From the NCBI RefSeq assembly GCF_001969815.1, contig NZ_MRBK01000030.1, positions 1 through 64,000 on the forward strand: a stretch of DNA of 64,000 nt, read 5' to 3'. The position numbers and the translations under genes were made by a program. Shown in pieces: positions 36,762-49,091 of the stretch (position 1 is the stretch's first letter; each line of letters starts with the position of its first letter). The DNA comes from Bacillus swezeyi. GTDB lineage: Bacteria; Bacillota; Bacilli; Bacillales; Bacillaceae. The notes below the pieces were generated by a model that worked only from the letters and a program-made list of their open reading frames with translations, ran no database searches and was not told the origin of the DNA.

Positions 36762-38558
36762 TCACCCCGGAATGGAGGGCTCCATCCGCAAAGCAGGATC
36801 GCGCCAAATTTCCGTCCATTTTTTGATGGCAGCGGCCATGATCACCAATCCCAACAGCAGCATAATCATCGATAAAATGCCGTTTAGAATGCTGTAGCCG
36901 GCAGCTTCCGCATTAAAGTAAACGTGTCTGATCATCCAGTATCCTGCGTAATTGACGGTCACATATAAATAAGCGAGCGGTATGAGGCATGTCAGCATAT
37001 ACCGCCGTTTATCAGCGATTTTCAAAATGACGGTCGCCCCGATGATCAGACCGACGGATGCCATCAGCTGATTGGAAACGCCAAACAGCGCCCAAATGGA
37101 GCTGATGTCCCCGGAATAAAGCAAATACCCCCACATAAAGCAGGCAAGCGCGCTTGCGATGACTGAACCCGGAAGCCAATCCGTTTTTTTGAGCGGTTTG
37201 TACACTTCCCCGAAAAAATCCTGAATTAAGTAGCGGGCCACCCTTGTTCCGGCATCAATCGCCGTTAAGATAAAGACGGCCTCAAACATGATGACAAATT
37301 GAAAGAAATAAGAAGCCAAATGGCTGAAAAACGGGATGTCCGTAAATATATAAGCCATGCCGACGGCAAGCGTTACGGCTCCGCCCGTCCTTCCCTCAAG
37401 ATCAAGTCCGATTTCCCTGCTGAGTTCAGGCAGATGGACAACGTTCATACCAAGCGTTCGAAATACTTCAGGCGTGCTGTTAATGGCAAAATAATCGCCC
37501 GGCTGCAATGCCGTCGCTGCGATCAAAGCCATTATCCCGACCAGACACTCCACAAGCATCGCGCCAAAGCCGACGAATTTCATATCGCTCCATTTATCCA
37601 GCATTTTCGGCGTCGTGCCTGAGCCGACAAACGCGTGAAAGCCGGAAATCGCCCCGCAGGCGATCGTGATGGAAATGAACGGCCAAACCGGCCCAGGGGA
37701 AACAGGTCCCCCTCCGCCTGTAAACTCGGTAAACGCCGGGAACGGAATTGCCGGATTCACAACGAAAACCCCGGCAATCAAAGCGATGAACACGCCGATT
37801 TTCATAAAACTGCTCAAATAATCGCGTGGTGCAAGCAGCAGCCAGACGGGAAGCGCAGCAGCAAAAAACGCATAGACCGGAAGCGCGATGGCGAGCGTTT
37901 TCGCATCAAGCGTCAACACTTCTCCGAGCTGTGTATTTGCGACAGACGGCCCGATGAATACACCGGCCATCAACAGGATGAATCCGCCGGCAGACGCAAG
38001 CTTTAAGTTTCCTGTCTTTTTATAAAATAAACCGACACCCATGGCAATCGGTATCGTAATCGCAACGGCGAACGTCCCCCACGGATTGCGTTCAAGCGCG
38101 TGGAGCACAACCATCGACAGACCCGCCATCGTAATCGTAATAATAAACAGCATCGCAAGTCCTGTGCAAAATCCCGCAACAGGCCCGAGCTCTTCTTTTG
38201 CGACTTCTGAAAGCGACTTTCCCTTCTTTCGCATCGACGCAAATAGAACAACAATATCATGAACGGCTCCCCCGATAACCGCTCCGATCAACAGCCACAA
38301 CAATCCCGGCAAATAGCCGAATTGCGCGGCCAAAATCGGTCCGACAAGCGGACCTGCAGCAGCGATGGCGGCAAAGTGATGACCGAATGATACCCATTTG
38401 TTTGTCGGCACATAATCCTTTCCGTCTTTCTGAAGATGGGCAGGAGTCGGCTTGTCATCATTCACCTTCAGCACTTTCACCATCATAAATGTTCCATACA
38501 AACGGTAGGCGATCGCTAAAATACAGATGGAAGCGATCACAATTGTAACTGCATTCAT
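36762..38558 (-). CDS. cstA: Carbon starvation/pyruvate permease family protein CstA
   Basis: 598 residues with about 16 predicted membrane helices. The CstA signature includes FGHHFAAIAAAGPLVGPILAAQFGYLPG and GGAVHDIVVLFASMRKKGKSL. Family members take up peptides or pyruvate during carbon limitation. The start is ATG 38558 behind AAGGGGGGAAGG; the upstream in-frame extension has no site. The length equals B. subtilis CstA. The glcDF and ysfB genes that flank it in B. subtilis are not here. Confidence 0.94.
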   Translation of the reverse strand: MNAVTIVIASICILAIAYRLYGTFMMVKVLKVNDDKPTPAHLQKDGKDYVPTNKWVSFGHHFAAIAAAGPLVGPILAAQFGYLPGLLWLLIGAVIGGAVHDIVVLFASMRKKGKSLSEVAKEELGPVAGFCTGLAMLFIITITMAGLSMVVLHALERNPWGTFAVAITIPIAMGVGLFYKKTGNLKLASAGGFILLMAGVFIGPSVANTQLGEVLTLDAKTLAIALPVYAFFAAALPVWLLLAPRDYLSSFMKIGVFIALIAGVFVVNPAIPFPAFTEFTGGGGPVSPGPVWPFISITIACGAISGFHAFVGSGTTPKMLDKWSDMKFVGFGAMLVECLVGIMALIAATALQPGDYFAINSTPEVFRTLGMNVVHLPELSREIGLDLEGRTGGAVTLAVGMAYIFTDIPFFSHLASYFFQFVIMFEAVFILTAIDAGTRVARYLIQDFFGEVYKPLKKTDWLPGSVIASALACFMWGYLLYSGDISSIWALFGVSNQLMASVGLIIGATVILKIADKRRYMLTCLIPLAYLYVTVNYAGYWMIRHVYFNAEAAGYSILNGILSMIMLLLGLVIMAAAIKKWTEIWRDPALRMEPSIPG

Positions 38559-38657
38559 ACCAATTCCTTCCCCCCTTTTAGTCCTTTTCAACATATCTCA
38601 TATTTTTTGTAAGCGCAATCATTAATTGTGACAATTATCTGAAAATGACAGTGTATT

Positions 38658-38929
38658 TCAAAATAACGGAATGATATAAAAGTGAATCAGCAGCACAAGA
38701 AAAAAAGCAGTACAGCCGGCGATTCTGTTCATCAAGCTACTTTCGATCGAGGCGAAAACATGGTGTGATATCGCAAAGAACAAACCAGAACCGGCAAATA
38801 TGACGGCCCCAGCCATAAATGAGTTGTTGAAAAAATGAGCGGTATTGAGAATGGATGTAATGAATATAAGCCAAAGATAAGCTAAAAATCTTAAATGATA
38901 AATGAATAAACAGCTGAAAAAAATTTCAT
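38658..38929 (-). pseudogene. Small membrane protein interrupted by one base in a poly-T run
   Basis: An ATG at 38929 with a strong AGGAGAGGAAGGGG site opens a frame that stops after 12 codons (MKFFSAVYSFII). In another frame directly after the T7 run (38917-38923) an open stretch of about 85 codons runs to TGA at 38658, reading LRFLAYLWLIFITSILNTAH, then MAGAVIFAGSGLFFAISHHV, and ending HFYIIPLF. With T8 instead of T7 the two join into one 90-residue protein with about three membrane helices. Sequencing error, phase variation or recent pseudogenisation are all possible. No family recognised. The rest of 38559-39008 holds only the cstA upstream region. Confidence 0.6.
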
Positions 38930-39008
38930 CCCCTTCCTCTCCTTGTCTGGTTTTATATCATGTTCGAGACAAAATATGCTAACCCTTTCTTCGAATTGAC
39001 TGAAATTG

Positions 39009-39041
39009 AAAAGAACCGGCTTTCTGCAGCCGGTTCTTTTC
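39009..39041 (-). terminator. Terminator of the ara operon (after abfA)
   Basis: AAAAGAACCGGCT and AGCCGGTTCTTTT form a 13-bp perfect stem with a 7-nt loop, 6 nt past the abfA stop, with T4 on the minus strand. Confidence 0.9.
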
Positions 39042-39047
39042 ATTAAA

Positions 39048-41441
<2,394 letters not shown>

Positions 41442-41442
<1 letters not shown>

Positions 41443-42386
41443 TAATAGCCCTCCTTTTTAAATGATCCAGACAGCTTTAATGAAATGAGGCTGGCGATGA
41501 AAATAATGATCAAGAGCACGATGCCGAGCGCCGATCCATAGCCCATGTTGTTATATGCCAGACCCTGCTGGTAAATATAGCCGACCATCGTCAGGCCGAT
41601 ATTGCCCGGAGAGTTGTTTTGCCACAGCACATAGCTTTCTTCAAACATCCGAAAGCCGCCGATGATGCTGATCGTCAGCACGTAGACGGTGACGGGCTTT
41701 AAAAATGGAAGCGTGATATGGTAAAACTTTTTCAAAGTGCCGGCGCCGTCGATCTCGGCGGCTTCGTACAATTCTTTTGGTACATTCTGCAGACCGGCCA
41801 GAAAGTAGAGAACATTGATGCCCATCCATCTCCATGTTGCGAGCATGACCATTAAAAACATGCCGGTGTGCTCATTGTTCAGCCAGTTTTGCGGTGAAGC
41901 CCCAAGCTTAATCAAAAGCGAGTTTGCCAAGGATGAATCCATTTCTCCGAAAATCAGACGAAAAATGATTCCCGCCACAATGGTTGAAGTAAGAGCCGGA
42001 ATAAATAGCGCGGATTTAAACACGTTTTTAAACTTCACCAGCTTTGAATCAAGAAAGACTGCAAGAATAAGCGGAACTGGTATTAAAATCAGCAATGTCC
42101 AAAAGGTGTATTTCATGGTGTTGAAAAGTGCGGTATAAAAAGTAGGGTTGTTTAAAGCTTTATAGTTCTCTGTCCCGATGAAGCGGATTTCTCCGGGCAG
42201 AATGCTTTGAAAGCTCATGATGACGACGCTGATAAGCGGATAAAGAAAAAATATGCAAAAGGAGAGTACAAAAGGTGCTGTGAAAATGTAGGGTGCGGCT
42301 TTTGCTGAATATAGTAAGTTTCTTATCTTTCTTTTTCTGCTCACCGGCGGAAACGAATGCACTGTATCTGTTTTAACAGTCTTCAA
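41442..42386 (-). CDS. araP: Arabino-oligosaccharide ABC transporter permease AraP
   Basis: 314 residues with six membrane helices, MalF-type. The EAA loop is VPKELYEAAEIDGAGTLKKFYHITLPFLKP. The start is TTG at 42386 after GAGGCGATAAC. It sits between araN and araQ in the importer segment. B. subtilis AraP is 313 residues. Confidence 0.94.
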
Positions 42387-42416
42387 GTTATCGCCTCGCT
42401 TTACAGTATTGAAAGA

Positions 42417-43724
42417 CTATTGCCCCTTCACTTCGGAGGCTGCTTTGTCCAATGCTTCTTTCGGCGTTTTGCTTCTGATTTTAAGTGCCTCATACAATAC
42501 ATTTTTGTTCACCAAATCGGAAGTTTTCGCATAATCCTCTGTTAAATAAATCGGATTGATCTCATCTTTTACCTCAAGAAGCATAGAAAAAATATGGCTG
42601 CCGTTTTGAAAGTAATCTGTATATTGATTCGATTTCTTCAACTCTTCTGAATCCCACACATCCCATCTTAAAGGGTCGAATCCAAGGACGGTCCATAGTT
42701 TTATGTTTCCTTTTTTAGAAGCTTTGGCGAATTTCAGAAAATCCTTGGCCATATCGGCTTCTTTCGCTTGTTTTGGAATGACGGTGGCTGTTCCGCCCAT
42801 TCCGGCTGAGCGGTCTCCCCCTTCTTTCCACGCCGGCAGCGGCCTGATCGCGATTTTTCCTTTCAAGTCCGGCATATAATCCAAAAACCTGCCCATATAC
42901 CAGATCGGCATCAACACAGATGCCGCCCCGCCTTGGTTCATGAATCCGTAATATTCCTCGCTGTGATGGTTTCCTCCCGGCGTGGTGACCGCAATTTTAT
43001 CTTTTTCAATGAGCGTTTTTAAAAATTCAAGCGCTTTTACATTTGTTTCGTTGTTTAATGTTAATCGGCCCTTTTCATCAAAGTAGCCTGAGCCCTGCTG
43101 GGAAACCAGCGGCAAAAATGAGTTCGGATCGGTTGTTTCAATTGTCATCATCGGTTTGCCGACAGCTTCGACAACCTGTTTGCCTGCTTCCCTGTAATCC
43201 TCCCAGGTTTTGATATCATCCGGATCGACCCCGGCTTTATTTAAAATATCCATGTTGTAATACATCACGGTCGTTCCGACATGTGTGCCGAGACCGTACA
43301 GTTTTCCATTTTTGCTGTAGAGTGTCAGCCTCGCTTCGACGAACTTGTCGCGTTCCTTCTCAACCAAAGATGTCAAATCTGTGAGAGGGATGTCTGATCC
43401 CTTCAAAAAATTGGAGAAACGTCCGAGTTCAATATCGGCAAGATCAGGGACTCCTTTACCCGCCAAAAGTGAAATGGATAAGTTGTCATGCATCTGTCCA
43501 TATGGATAAACAACCGTATTTAACTTAATCTTTCGATCGGGATATGTTTTGTTCCATTCCTTCACCATTTCTGCGTAAAACTGTTCATGGAGCCCGTTAA
43601 ATGTCCAAAATGTCAGCTCGGTGGCATCTGACGTCTTATCGGCGGCAGGGCTCGCATTGCATCCCGTTAAAAGCAAACATGCAGCCATCGTGATCATAAG
43701 GAAATATGAAAGGAACTTTTTCAC
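42417..43724 (-). CDS. araN: Arabino-oligosaccharide-binding lipoprotein AraN
   Basis: 435 residues. A lipoprotein signal ends in LLLTGC (Cys 22), then a family-1 solute-binding fold (ELTFWTFNGLHEQFYAEMVKEWNKTYP). It captures arabinotriose and related oligomers outside the membrane. The start is GTG at 43724 after AAAGGGG, 3 nt after the araM stop. Partner of AraPQ. Confidence 0.94.
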   Translation of the reverse strand: MKKFLSYFLMITMAACLLLTGCNASPAADKTSDATELTFWTFNGLHEQFYAEMVKEWNKTYPDRKIKLNTVVYPYGQMHDNLSISLLAGKGVPDLADIELGRFSNFLKGSDIPLTDLTSLVEKERDKFVEARLTLYSKNGKLYGLGTHVGTTVMYYNMDILNKAGVDPDDIKTWEDYREAGKQVVEAVGKPMMTIETTDPNSFLPLVSQQGSGYFDEKGRLTLNNETNVKALEFLKTLIEKDKIAVTTPGGNHHSEEYYGFMNQGGAASVLMPIWYMGRFLDYMPDLKGKIAIRPLPAWKEGGDRSAGMGGTATVIPKQAKEADMAKDFLKFAKASKKGNIKLWTVLGFDPLRWDVWDSEELKKSNQYTDYFQNGSHIFSMLLEVKDEINPIYLTEDYAKTSDLVNKNVLYEALKIRSKTPKEALDKAASEVKGQ

Positions 43725-43727
43725 GTT

Positions 43728-44924
43728 TTAACCCCTTTCATGTTTGACATTTTGCCTCATCTCAGGCAATAGGCCGTATTGATTGATGATTTTCAATCCC
43801 GTATACCGATCTCTGAGGTGATGGGCGTGAGCCAGCGCTTCAGTCAGCAGATGCTCATCGACATCCAGTTCTTCGAGCGATACAGGCCCGCCGACACGCC
43901 TCATCCATCCTTCCATCGTCTCGCCGGCGGGCAGATTTTCATAAGCTGAACGCACTGTTTTTTCGGCGTGTTCATCACTCCATGTTGTTTCTGTAAGGGA
44001 CCGATAAATATCTGCCAGCATGATGGCAGCACAACCGACTTTTGCGCCGTGGAGCACCTGCCGCTTTTGATTCTCCAATGCTTTCATTTCCAAGTAATGT
44101 GAAAGATGATGCTCTCCGCCCGAAGCCGGCCTAGAATGATCCAGCACCAGCATGACAAGTCCGGAAATGATCAGCGATTCCATCAATTTCTCAATGCCTT
44201 CGCGCGTTTTTGCAGCGATGTCATCTATCCGCAAAAGACACTGTTCAAGAGCTTCTTTTGTGATAGCTGCAGCGGCCGGACAATAGGGCTCGTCCGCAAG
44301 CAAACGGGAGATTTCCCAGTCTGCAAGCGATGTAACCTTGCCGAGCATATCGCCGAATCCGGCGGCAATCATCTTTTGCGGAGCCTTTCGCAAAAGCTCG
44401 AGGTCGGCAAATAATGCAATCGGCGCAGTCGTTTGTATCGTCTGTTTCTTGCCTTTCAAAATCAACGGCGCACCGGCTGAAGTAAAGCCGTCAACCGATG
44501 GAGCCGTAGGCACTGAAATAAACGGAATCCCGCGCTGGAAGGCGCAAAAGCGGACGATATCATGAATCGTGCCGGCGCCGGCCGCTATCAGCACATCCGT
44601 ATCAAGCGGTATGCCGATCAGTGCGCTCACCAACGTTTTCTCATCTGCCGTGACATCGCCCGCCGCATTCGCCTCCAGTTTGACCGAGGCTGCTTCAGCC
44701 TTTTCATGAAGAATGGCCATCAGCTTTTTTCCGGCTATCTGCTCAGTCGTTTCATCACAAATGACAGCAACTTTTTGAAATGAAGCGGCTTTCACGTAAG
44801 CCGGCAGCTCTTGATCAAGAGCATGTTCACCGACCGCTATTTTTTCGACTGTCAGCGGATGATGGACGGCTCCGCAATCACATGCGCCTAAAGTGTTGTT
44901 CATATAAGAGATCAGGTCATTCAT
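43728..44924 (-). CDS. araM: sn-Glycerol-1-phosphate dehydrogenase AraM (EgsA)
   Basis: 398 residues of the iron-alcohol-dehydrogenase-like family. In B. subtilis AraM is a Ni-dependent NAD(P) glycerol-1-phosphate dehydrogenase (dihydroxyacetone phosphate to G1P), which supplies heptaprenylglyceryl phosphate synthesis, not arabinose breakdown. Motifs: AAGAGTIHDIVRFCAF for NAD and SRPASGGEHHLSHYLEM with metal-binding His. The ATG at 44924 follows araD directly (17 nt) behind GAGGAGGG. AraL, which sits between them in B. subtilis, is missing. Confidence 0.93.
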   Translation of the reverse strand: MNDLISYMNNTLGACDCGAVHHPLTVEKIAVGEHALDQELPAYVKAASFQKVAVICDETTEQIAGKKLMAILHEKAEAASVKLEANAAGDVTADEKTLVSALIGIPLDTDVLIAAGAGTIHDIVRFCAFQRGIPFISVPTAPSVDGFTSAGAPLILKGKKQTIQTTAPIALFADLELLRKAPQKMIAAGFGDMLGKVTSLADWEISRLLADEPYCPAAAAITKEALEQCLLRIDDIAAKTREGIEKLMESLIISGLVMLVLDHSRPASGGEHHLSHYLEMKALENQKRQVLHGAKVGCAAIMLADIYRSLTETTWSDEHAEKTVRSAYENLPAGETMEGWMRRVGGPVSLEELDVDEHLLTEALAHAHHLRDRYTGLKIINQYGLLPEMRQNVKHERG

Positions 44925-44941
44925 TTAAACACTTCCCTCCT

Positions 44942-45628
44942 CTATTGACCGTAATATGCGCCAGCCCCATGCTTCCGGAAAAAATGCTTATCCTGCAAAA
45001 CACTTTTGATCGGGTGAAGAGACGGATTCAGCATGAGTGAATGATAGGCCATCTTCGCCACTTCTTCTAATACGACGGCATTGTGTACGGCTGTCAAAGC
45101 ATCCTCCCCCCAGCAAAACGGTCCGTGATTGTTGACGAGAACGCCCGGGACATCACGCGGATCAAGATGCTGAAATGTTTCTGTAATCACTTTTCCGGTA
45201 TTCAATTCGTATTGTCCGGCTATTTCATCAGCGTACATTTCTCTTGTACACGGAATATCACCGTGATAATAGTCGGCATGTGTCGTTCCCAATGACGGAA
45301 TATCCCTGCCTGATTGCGCCCAGCTTGTCGCCCATGGGGAATGGGTATGGACAATGCCGCCTATCGTGTGAAATTCCTTGTAAAGATGGAGGTGGGTCGG
45401 TGTGTCGGAAGACGGTTTCAGCCCTCCTTCAACAACTTCACCTTCCATGTTCAAAACGACTAAATCCTCCGCTTTTAATTCGCTGTATTTCACACCGCTC
45501 GGCTTGATGACAACAAGCTCTTTCTCGCGGTCAATCCCGCTGACGTTCCCCCATGTAAACGTGACAAGGCGGTGCTCCTCAAGCTGCAAATTCGCTTTTA
45601 ACACCTGCTCTTTTAAAGCTTCCAGCAC
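44942..45628 (-). CDS. araD: L-ribulose-5-phosphate 4-epimerase
   Basis: 228 residues, class II aldolase fold. Converts L-ribulose 5-phosphate to D-xylulose 5-phosphate. Zinc-binding histidines are seen in [11 protein letters not shown] and the later [25 protein letters not shown] region. The start is GTG at 45628 behind AAAGGAGGATAAACTT. Third gene of the ara operon, 27 nt after araB. Confidence 0.96.
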   Translation of the reverse strand: MLEALKEQVLKANLQLEEHRLVTFTWGNVSGIDREKELVVIKPSGVKYSELKAEDLVVLNMEGEVVEGGLKPSSDTPTHLHLYKEFHTIGGIVHTHSPWATSWAQSGRDIPSLGTTHADYYHGDIPCTREMYADEIAGQYELNTGKVITETFQHLDPRDVPGVLVNNHGPFCWGEDALTAVHNAVVLEEVAKMAYHSLMLNPSLHPIKSVLQDKHFFRKHGAGAYYGQ

Positions 45629-45655
45629 AAGTTTATCCTCCTTTTGATGATCGTT

Positions 45656-47335
45656 TTACCGGACGGCGGAGCTGATGGACTGGATGTTTTTCAATTTTTT
45701 GAGACGCTTCATGACATCGTTTTGTTTTCCGAAGTACATGTAAAGCTCCTTATAGTCCGCATACAGCTGATCATACAATGTGACGTTTTCCGGAATCGGT
45801 TTGTACGTATAGTCCTTGACTTTCCCCATATGTCTGACAGCCTCTTCGATATGATCATAACCGCCGTTTTGGCTTCCTGCCGCAAGGGCACCGAATATCG
45901 CAGATCCTAAAGCAGGAGCCTGCGGAGAACCGGAGATTTTGATTTCCATGTTTGTCACATCTGCGTAAATCTGCATAATGAACGGATTTTTTTCGGCAAT
46001 TCCTCCGGCTGCATACAGCTCTTCGATCGGCACGCCGCTTTGCCGGAACGTTTCAATGATCATTCTCGTCCCGTAAGCAGTCGCTTCCACCAATGCGCGG
46101 TATATGTCTTCCGGTTTTGTAGCGAGCGTCATCCCGAGCATCATTCCCGTCAGATCTGCATCGACCAGTGTTGAACGGTTTCCGTTCCACCAATCCAATG
46201 CGAGCAGCCCGCTTTCACCGATGCGCAGATTGTCTGCTTTTTGACTCAGCAGCTCATAAATGGATATCCCTTCAGCTTCGGCCTCTCTCATATAGGCTTC
46301 AGGCACCAAATGCTTGATCATCCAATGAAAATGATCGCCTACACAGGACTGGCCCGCTTCATAGCCGACATAGCCCGGAAGAATGCCGTTTTCAACGACA
46401 CCGCACATCCCCGGCACCATTCGGATATCCTCGCCTAGCAGCACGTGGCATGTGGATGTTCCCATGATCATCAGCATTTTCCCCGGTTCTGTGATTCCGA
46501 CTGCGGGTACTGAGACATGTGCATCAACATTTCCAATCGCGATCGCCGTTCCCGGCAAAAGCCCTGTTTTAGCGGCCATTTCCTCAGTCAGTCCGCCCGC
46601 ACGCTCTCCCAATAAATCAATATCTTCCGTTAATTTTTCCTGCACGATGTTTTTCAGTTTAGGGTGCAGCGCTGCAAAAAAATCATCGGAAGGATAGCCG
46701 GTCTTATTGTTCCAAATCGCTTTATAGCCCGCTGTACAGTTGTTCCGTTTTCTATTTCCGCACAGGCGGTAGACGATCCAGTCAGCAGCTTCCATGATTT
46801 CGTCTGCTGCATCATAAATGGAGGGCGCTTCTTCTGCGATTTGCATCACTTTTGGCACGAGCCATTCAGAAGAAATTTTTCCTCCATATGTTTGAAGAAA
46901 GGCTTCATTTCTTTCTTCCGCGATTTGATTCAGCCGGTTCGCGTGCTCCTGTGCGGCATGGTGCTTCCAAAGCTTCACATAGCTGTGGGGTTCTCCGGCA
47001 TATTCCTCCCTCATGCAAAGCGGTGTTCCATCTTTGTCAACCGGCAGAATCGTACATGCCGTAAAATCGATGCCGATGCCGACGATCTCTTTCGGATCGG
47101 CTTTTGATTGCTCCAGAAGACTCGGAATCGTTTCTTCCAGCACTTCAATGTAATCGGCCGGATGCTGAAGCGCCCAGTCTCTCGGAAGCTTTCGCTTTGT
47201 CCCGGGCAGTTCGTGATCTATCACGCCGTGCGTATACTCCTTGACTGCTGTCGCGGCCTCTTCCCCAGTCCGGACATCAACCAAGACCGCTCTCCCCGAT
47301 AACGTTCCAAAATCAATCCCGATTGTAAACGGCAT
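45656..47335 (-). CDS. araB: Ribulokinase
   Basis: 559 residues of the FGGY kinase family. Phosphorylates L-ribulose with ATP. The N-terminal phosphate loop [27 protein letters not shown] and the ATP-binding [20 protein letters not shown] are clear. The ATG follows AGGAGGGG. It lies 12 nt after araA. Confidence 0.97.
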   Translation of the reverse strand: MPFTIGIDFGTLSGRAVLVDVRTGEEAATAVKEYTHGVIDHELPGTKRKLPRDWALQHPADYIEVLEETIPSLLEQSKADPKEIVGIGIDFTACTILPVDKDGTPLCMREEYAGEPHSYVKLWKHHAAQEHANRLNQIAEERNEAFLQTYGGKISSEWLVPKVMQIAEEAPSIYDAADEIMEAADWIVYRLCGNRKRNNCTAGYKAIWNNKTGYPSDDFFAALHPKLKNIVQEKLTEDIDLLGERAGGLTEEMAAKTGLLPGTAIAIGNVDAHVSVPAVGITEPGKMLMIMGTSTCHVLLGEDIRMVPGMCGVVENGILPGYVGYEAGQSCVGDHFHWMIKHLVPEAYMREAEAEGISIYELLSQKADNLRIGESGLLALDWWNGNRSTLVDADLTGMMLGMTLATKPEDIYRALVEATAYGTRMIIETFRQSGVPIEELYAAGGIAEKNPFIMQIYADVTNMEIKISGSPQAPALGSAIFGALAAGSQNGGYDHIEEAVRHMGKVKDYTYKPIPENVTLYDQLYADYKELYMYFGKQNDVMKRLKKLKNIQSISSAVR

Positions 47336-47347
47336 AAGCTCCCCTCC

Positions 47348-48829
47348 TTAAAACATGCGAAGCCGATATGCAGCTTCACTCCATATGAGTTCGTTCCGAA
47401 GCTTTGGAATCGTCGTATCGCGGTTGATCAAAACCGCTTCAATACCTGTCATGTCAGCCCAATCCAGTATCTGTTCAGCCGTCAGCTGATAAGAAAGACA
47501 TGTATGGTGCGCTCCGCCCGCCAAAATCCATGCTTCCGCAGACGTTCTGAGAGACGGCTGCGGCTTCCAAAGGACGCGCGCGACCGGAAGATTCGGCATA
47601 TCATGCTGAACCTTCTCAGCATCCACTTCATTGATCACGAGCCGAAAACGTCCGCCCAAATCAATTAAAGAAACATTAACCGCTGAGCCGGCAATTCCGT
47701 TAAACACGAGTCGGGCCGGATCATCCTTGTCTCCCATTGACAGAGGATGGACTTCAATTCTCGGCTTGCTTTCGGCAATCGATGGGCACACTTCAAGCAT
47801 GTGGGAGCCAAGAATCATTTCATTGCCCGGTTCAAAATGATAGGTGTAATCCTCCATAAATGACGTCTCTTTTCCGTCTGCCATCACTTTCATCATGCGG
47901 ACAAGGGCAGCCGTTTTCCAATCCCCTTCTCCCCCGAAACCGAAGCCTTCGGCCATCAGCCGCTGAACAGCTAAACCCGGGAGCTGCTTCATGCCGTGCA
48001 GGTCCTCAAAGTTCGTCGTAAAGGCAGAATAGCCTCGATCTGTAAGAAAGCGCTTTAATCCAAGCTCAATCCGGGCCTGCTCTTTGATGGCTTCACGGGC
48101 ATCATCCCCTTCAGGCCATTCATAAAGCGCCTCATATTCTGCGAGCAGGTCACTGAGACTCTCTTCTGATACCGCATCGATCTCGCGGACAAGATCACCG
48201 ATTCCATATCCGTCGACTGACCAGCCTAACTGAATTTGAGCTTCGATTTTGTCTCCTTCGGTCACCGCAACATTGCGCATGTTATCGCCAAAACGGGCCA
48301 CTTTAATATGACGGCTTTCATTGTAAGCTACCGCAGCGCTCATCCACCGATCGATCGACCGCTTTACCTCCATGTCCTCCCAGTAGCCGGCGATGACTTT
48401 CCGCGGAAGTCCCAATCTCGTTCCGATAAAGCCATATTCACGGTCACCGTGGGCAGACTGATTGATATTCATGAAATCCATATCGATTTTCTCCCACGGA
48501 ATGTCCCTGTTAAATTGGGTGTGGAAATGAAGCAATGGTTTATTCAGTTCAGAAAGGCCCGGAATCCACATTTTAGCAGGTGAGAATGTGTGCATCCAAG
48601 TTATGACACCGTCACATGCCGCGTCTCTATTCGCCTCTTCAAACAGCTTTCTGACGCCGTCAAGCGAAGTGGCGACAGCCTTGTACTTGACCTTGAATCC
48701 TAAATGACCGTCATTTAATCCCTTGCAAATGATTGTTGAATGCTCTTCTACCTCTCTTACAGCCTCTTCTCCATATAAATGCTGACTGCCCGTTACAAAC
48801 CAAAATTCATGCGTTTTTGACTGAATCAA
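47348..48829 (-). CDS. araA: L-arabinose isomerase
   Basis: 493 residues. Converts L-arabinose to L-ribulose using Mn. Active-site stretches: GVITWMHTFSPAKMWI, HGDREYGFI, GEGDWKTAALVRMMKVM with Glu, DYTYHFEPGNEMILGSHMLEVCP with the Glu and His ligands, and GGAHHTCLS. The start is TTG at 48829 with AAAGGGGG 7 nt upstream. First gene of the ara operon. Confidence 0.97.
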   Translation of the reverse strand: MIQSKTHEFWFVTGSQHLYGEEAVREVEEHSTIICKGLNDGHLGFKVKYKAVATSLDGVRKLFEEANRDAACDGVITWMHTFSPAKMWIPGLSELNKPLLHFHTQFNRDIPWEKIDMDFMNINQSAHGDREYGFIGTRLGLPRKVIAGYWEDMEVKRSIDRWMSAAVAYNESRHIKVARFGDNMRNVAVTEGDKIEAQIQLGWSVDGYGIGDLVREIDAVSEESLSDLLAEYEALYEWPEGDDAREAIKEQARIELGLKRFLTDRGYSAFTTNFEDLHGMKQLPGLAVQRLMAEGFGFGGEGDWKTAALVRMMKVMADGKETSFMEDYTYHFEPGNEMILGSHMLEVCPSIAESKPRIEVHPLSMGDKDDPARLVFNGIAGSAVNVSLIDLGGRFRLVINEVDAEKVQHDMPNLPVARVLWKPQPSLRTSAEAWILAGGAHHTCLSYQLTAEQILDWADMTGIEAVLINRDTTIPKLRNELIWSEAAYRLRMF

Positions 48830-48877
48830 AATGTTTCCCCCTTTACTACTCAGGTGTTGTGGAACATTAGCAAACTA

Positions 48878-48891
48878 TTAAAACGCTTACA
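48878..48891 (-). promoter_or_regulatory. cre-like site (CcpA) upstream of araA
   Basis: TGTAAGCGTTTTAA on the minus strand matches the catabolite-responsive element TGWAANCGNTNWCA with one mismatch near the end. It lies in the araA leader, about 50 nt before the start and downstream of the promoter, where CcpA would block transcription in glucose. Confidence 0.7.
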
Positions 48892-48933
48892 AAAAACCGG
48901 ATGATACATTCGGCACCGATTATCAACACACTA

Positions 48934-48949
48934 CAGGTACGTACAATTA
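48934..48949. promoter_or_regulatory. AraR operator, distal box
   Basis: Contains GGTACGTACAAT with the GTACGTAC core of AraR operators (consensus near ATTTGTACGTACAAAT). It lies downstream of the araA transcription start. Confidence 0.75.
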
Positions 48950-48964
48950 TGATTAAAAAATATA

Positions 48965-48980
48965 TTTATCCGAACAAGTT
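48965..48980. promoter_or_regulatory. AraR operator, promoter-proximal box (degenerate)
   Basis: On the minus strand AACTTGTTCGGATAAA fits TTGT-CG-A-AA of the AraR consensus. It directly follows the -10 box of araA. Its centre is 31 bp (three helical turns) from the other box, allowing cooperative repression. Confidence 0.65.
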
Positions 48981-48981
48981 T

Positions 48982-49010
48982 ATTATATTAATAAGACCAC
49001 AAACTGTCAA
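48982..49010 (-). promoter_or_regulatory. Sigma-A promoter of the ara operon
   Basis: A perfect TTGACA (49005-49010), a 17-nt spacer and a perfect TATAAT (48982-48987) on the minus strand, so the promoter itself is strong and control depends on AraR and CcpA. Confidence 0.92.
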
Positions 49011-49046
49011 TTTAATTTCTGTTTTTCAATTTCACAAAATAGCAAC

Positions 49047-49085
49047 AAAAAATGCCAAGCAGACGAAACGCATGCTTGGCAAAAA
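49047..49085 (-). terminator. abnA terminator
   Basis: TGCCAAGC and GCTTGGCA form a stem with a 16-nt loop and T runs, directly after the abnA stop and just upstream of the araA promoter. Confidence 0.85.
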
Positions 49086-49091
49086 GAAGAA

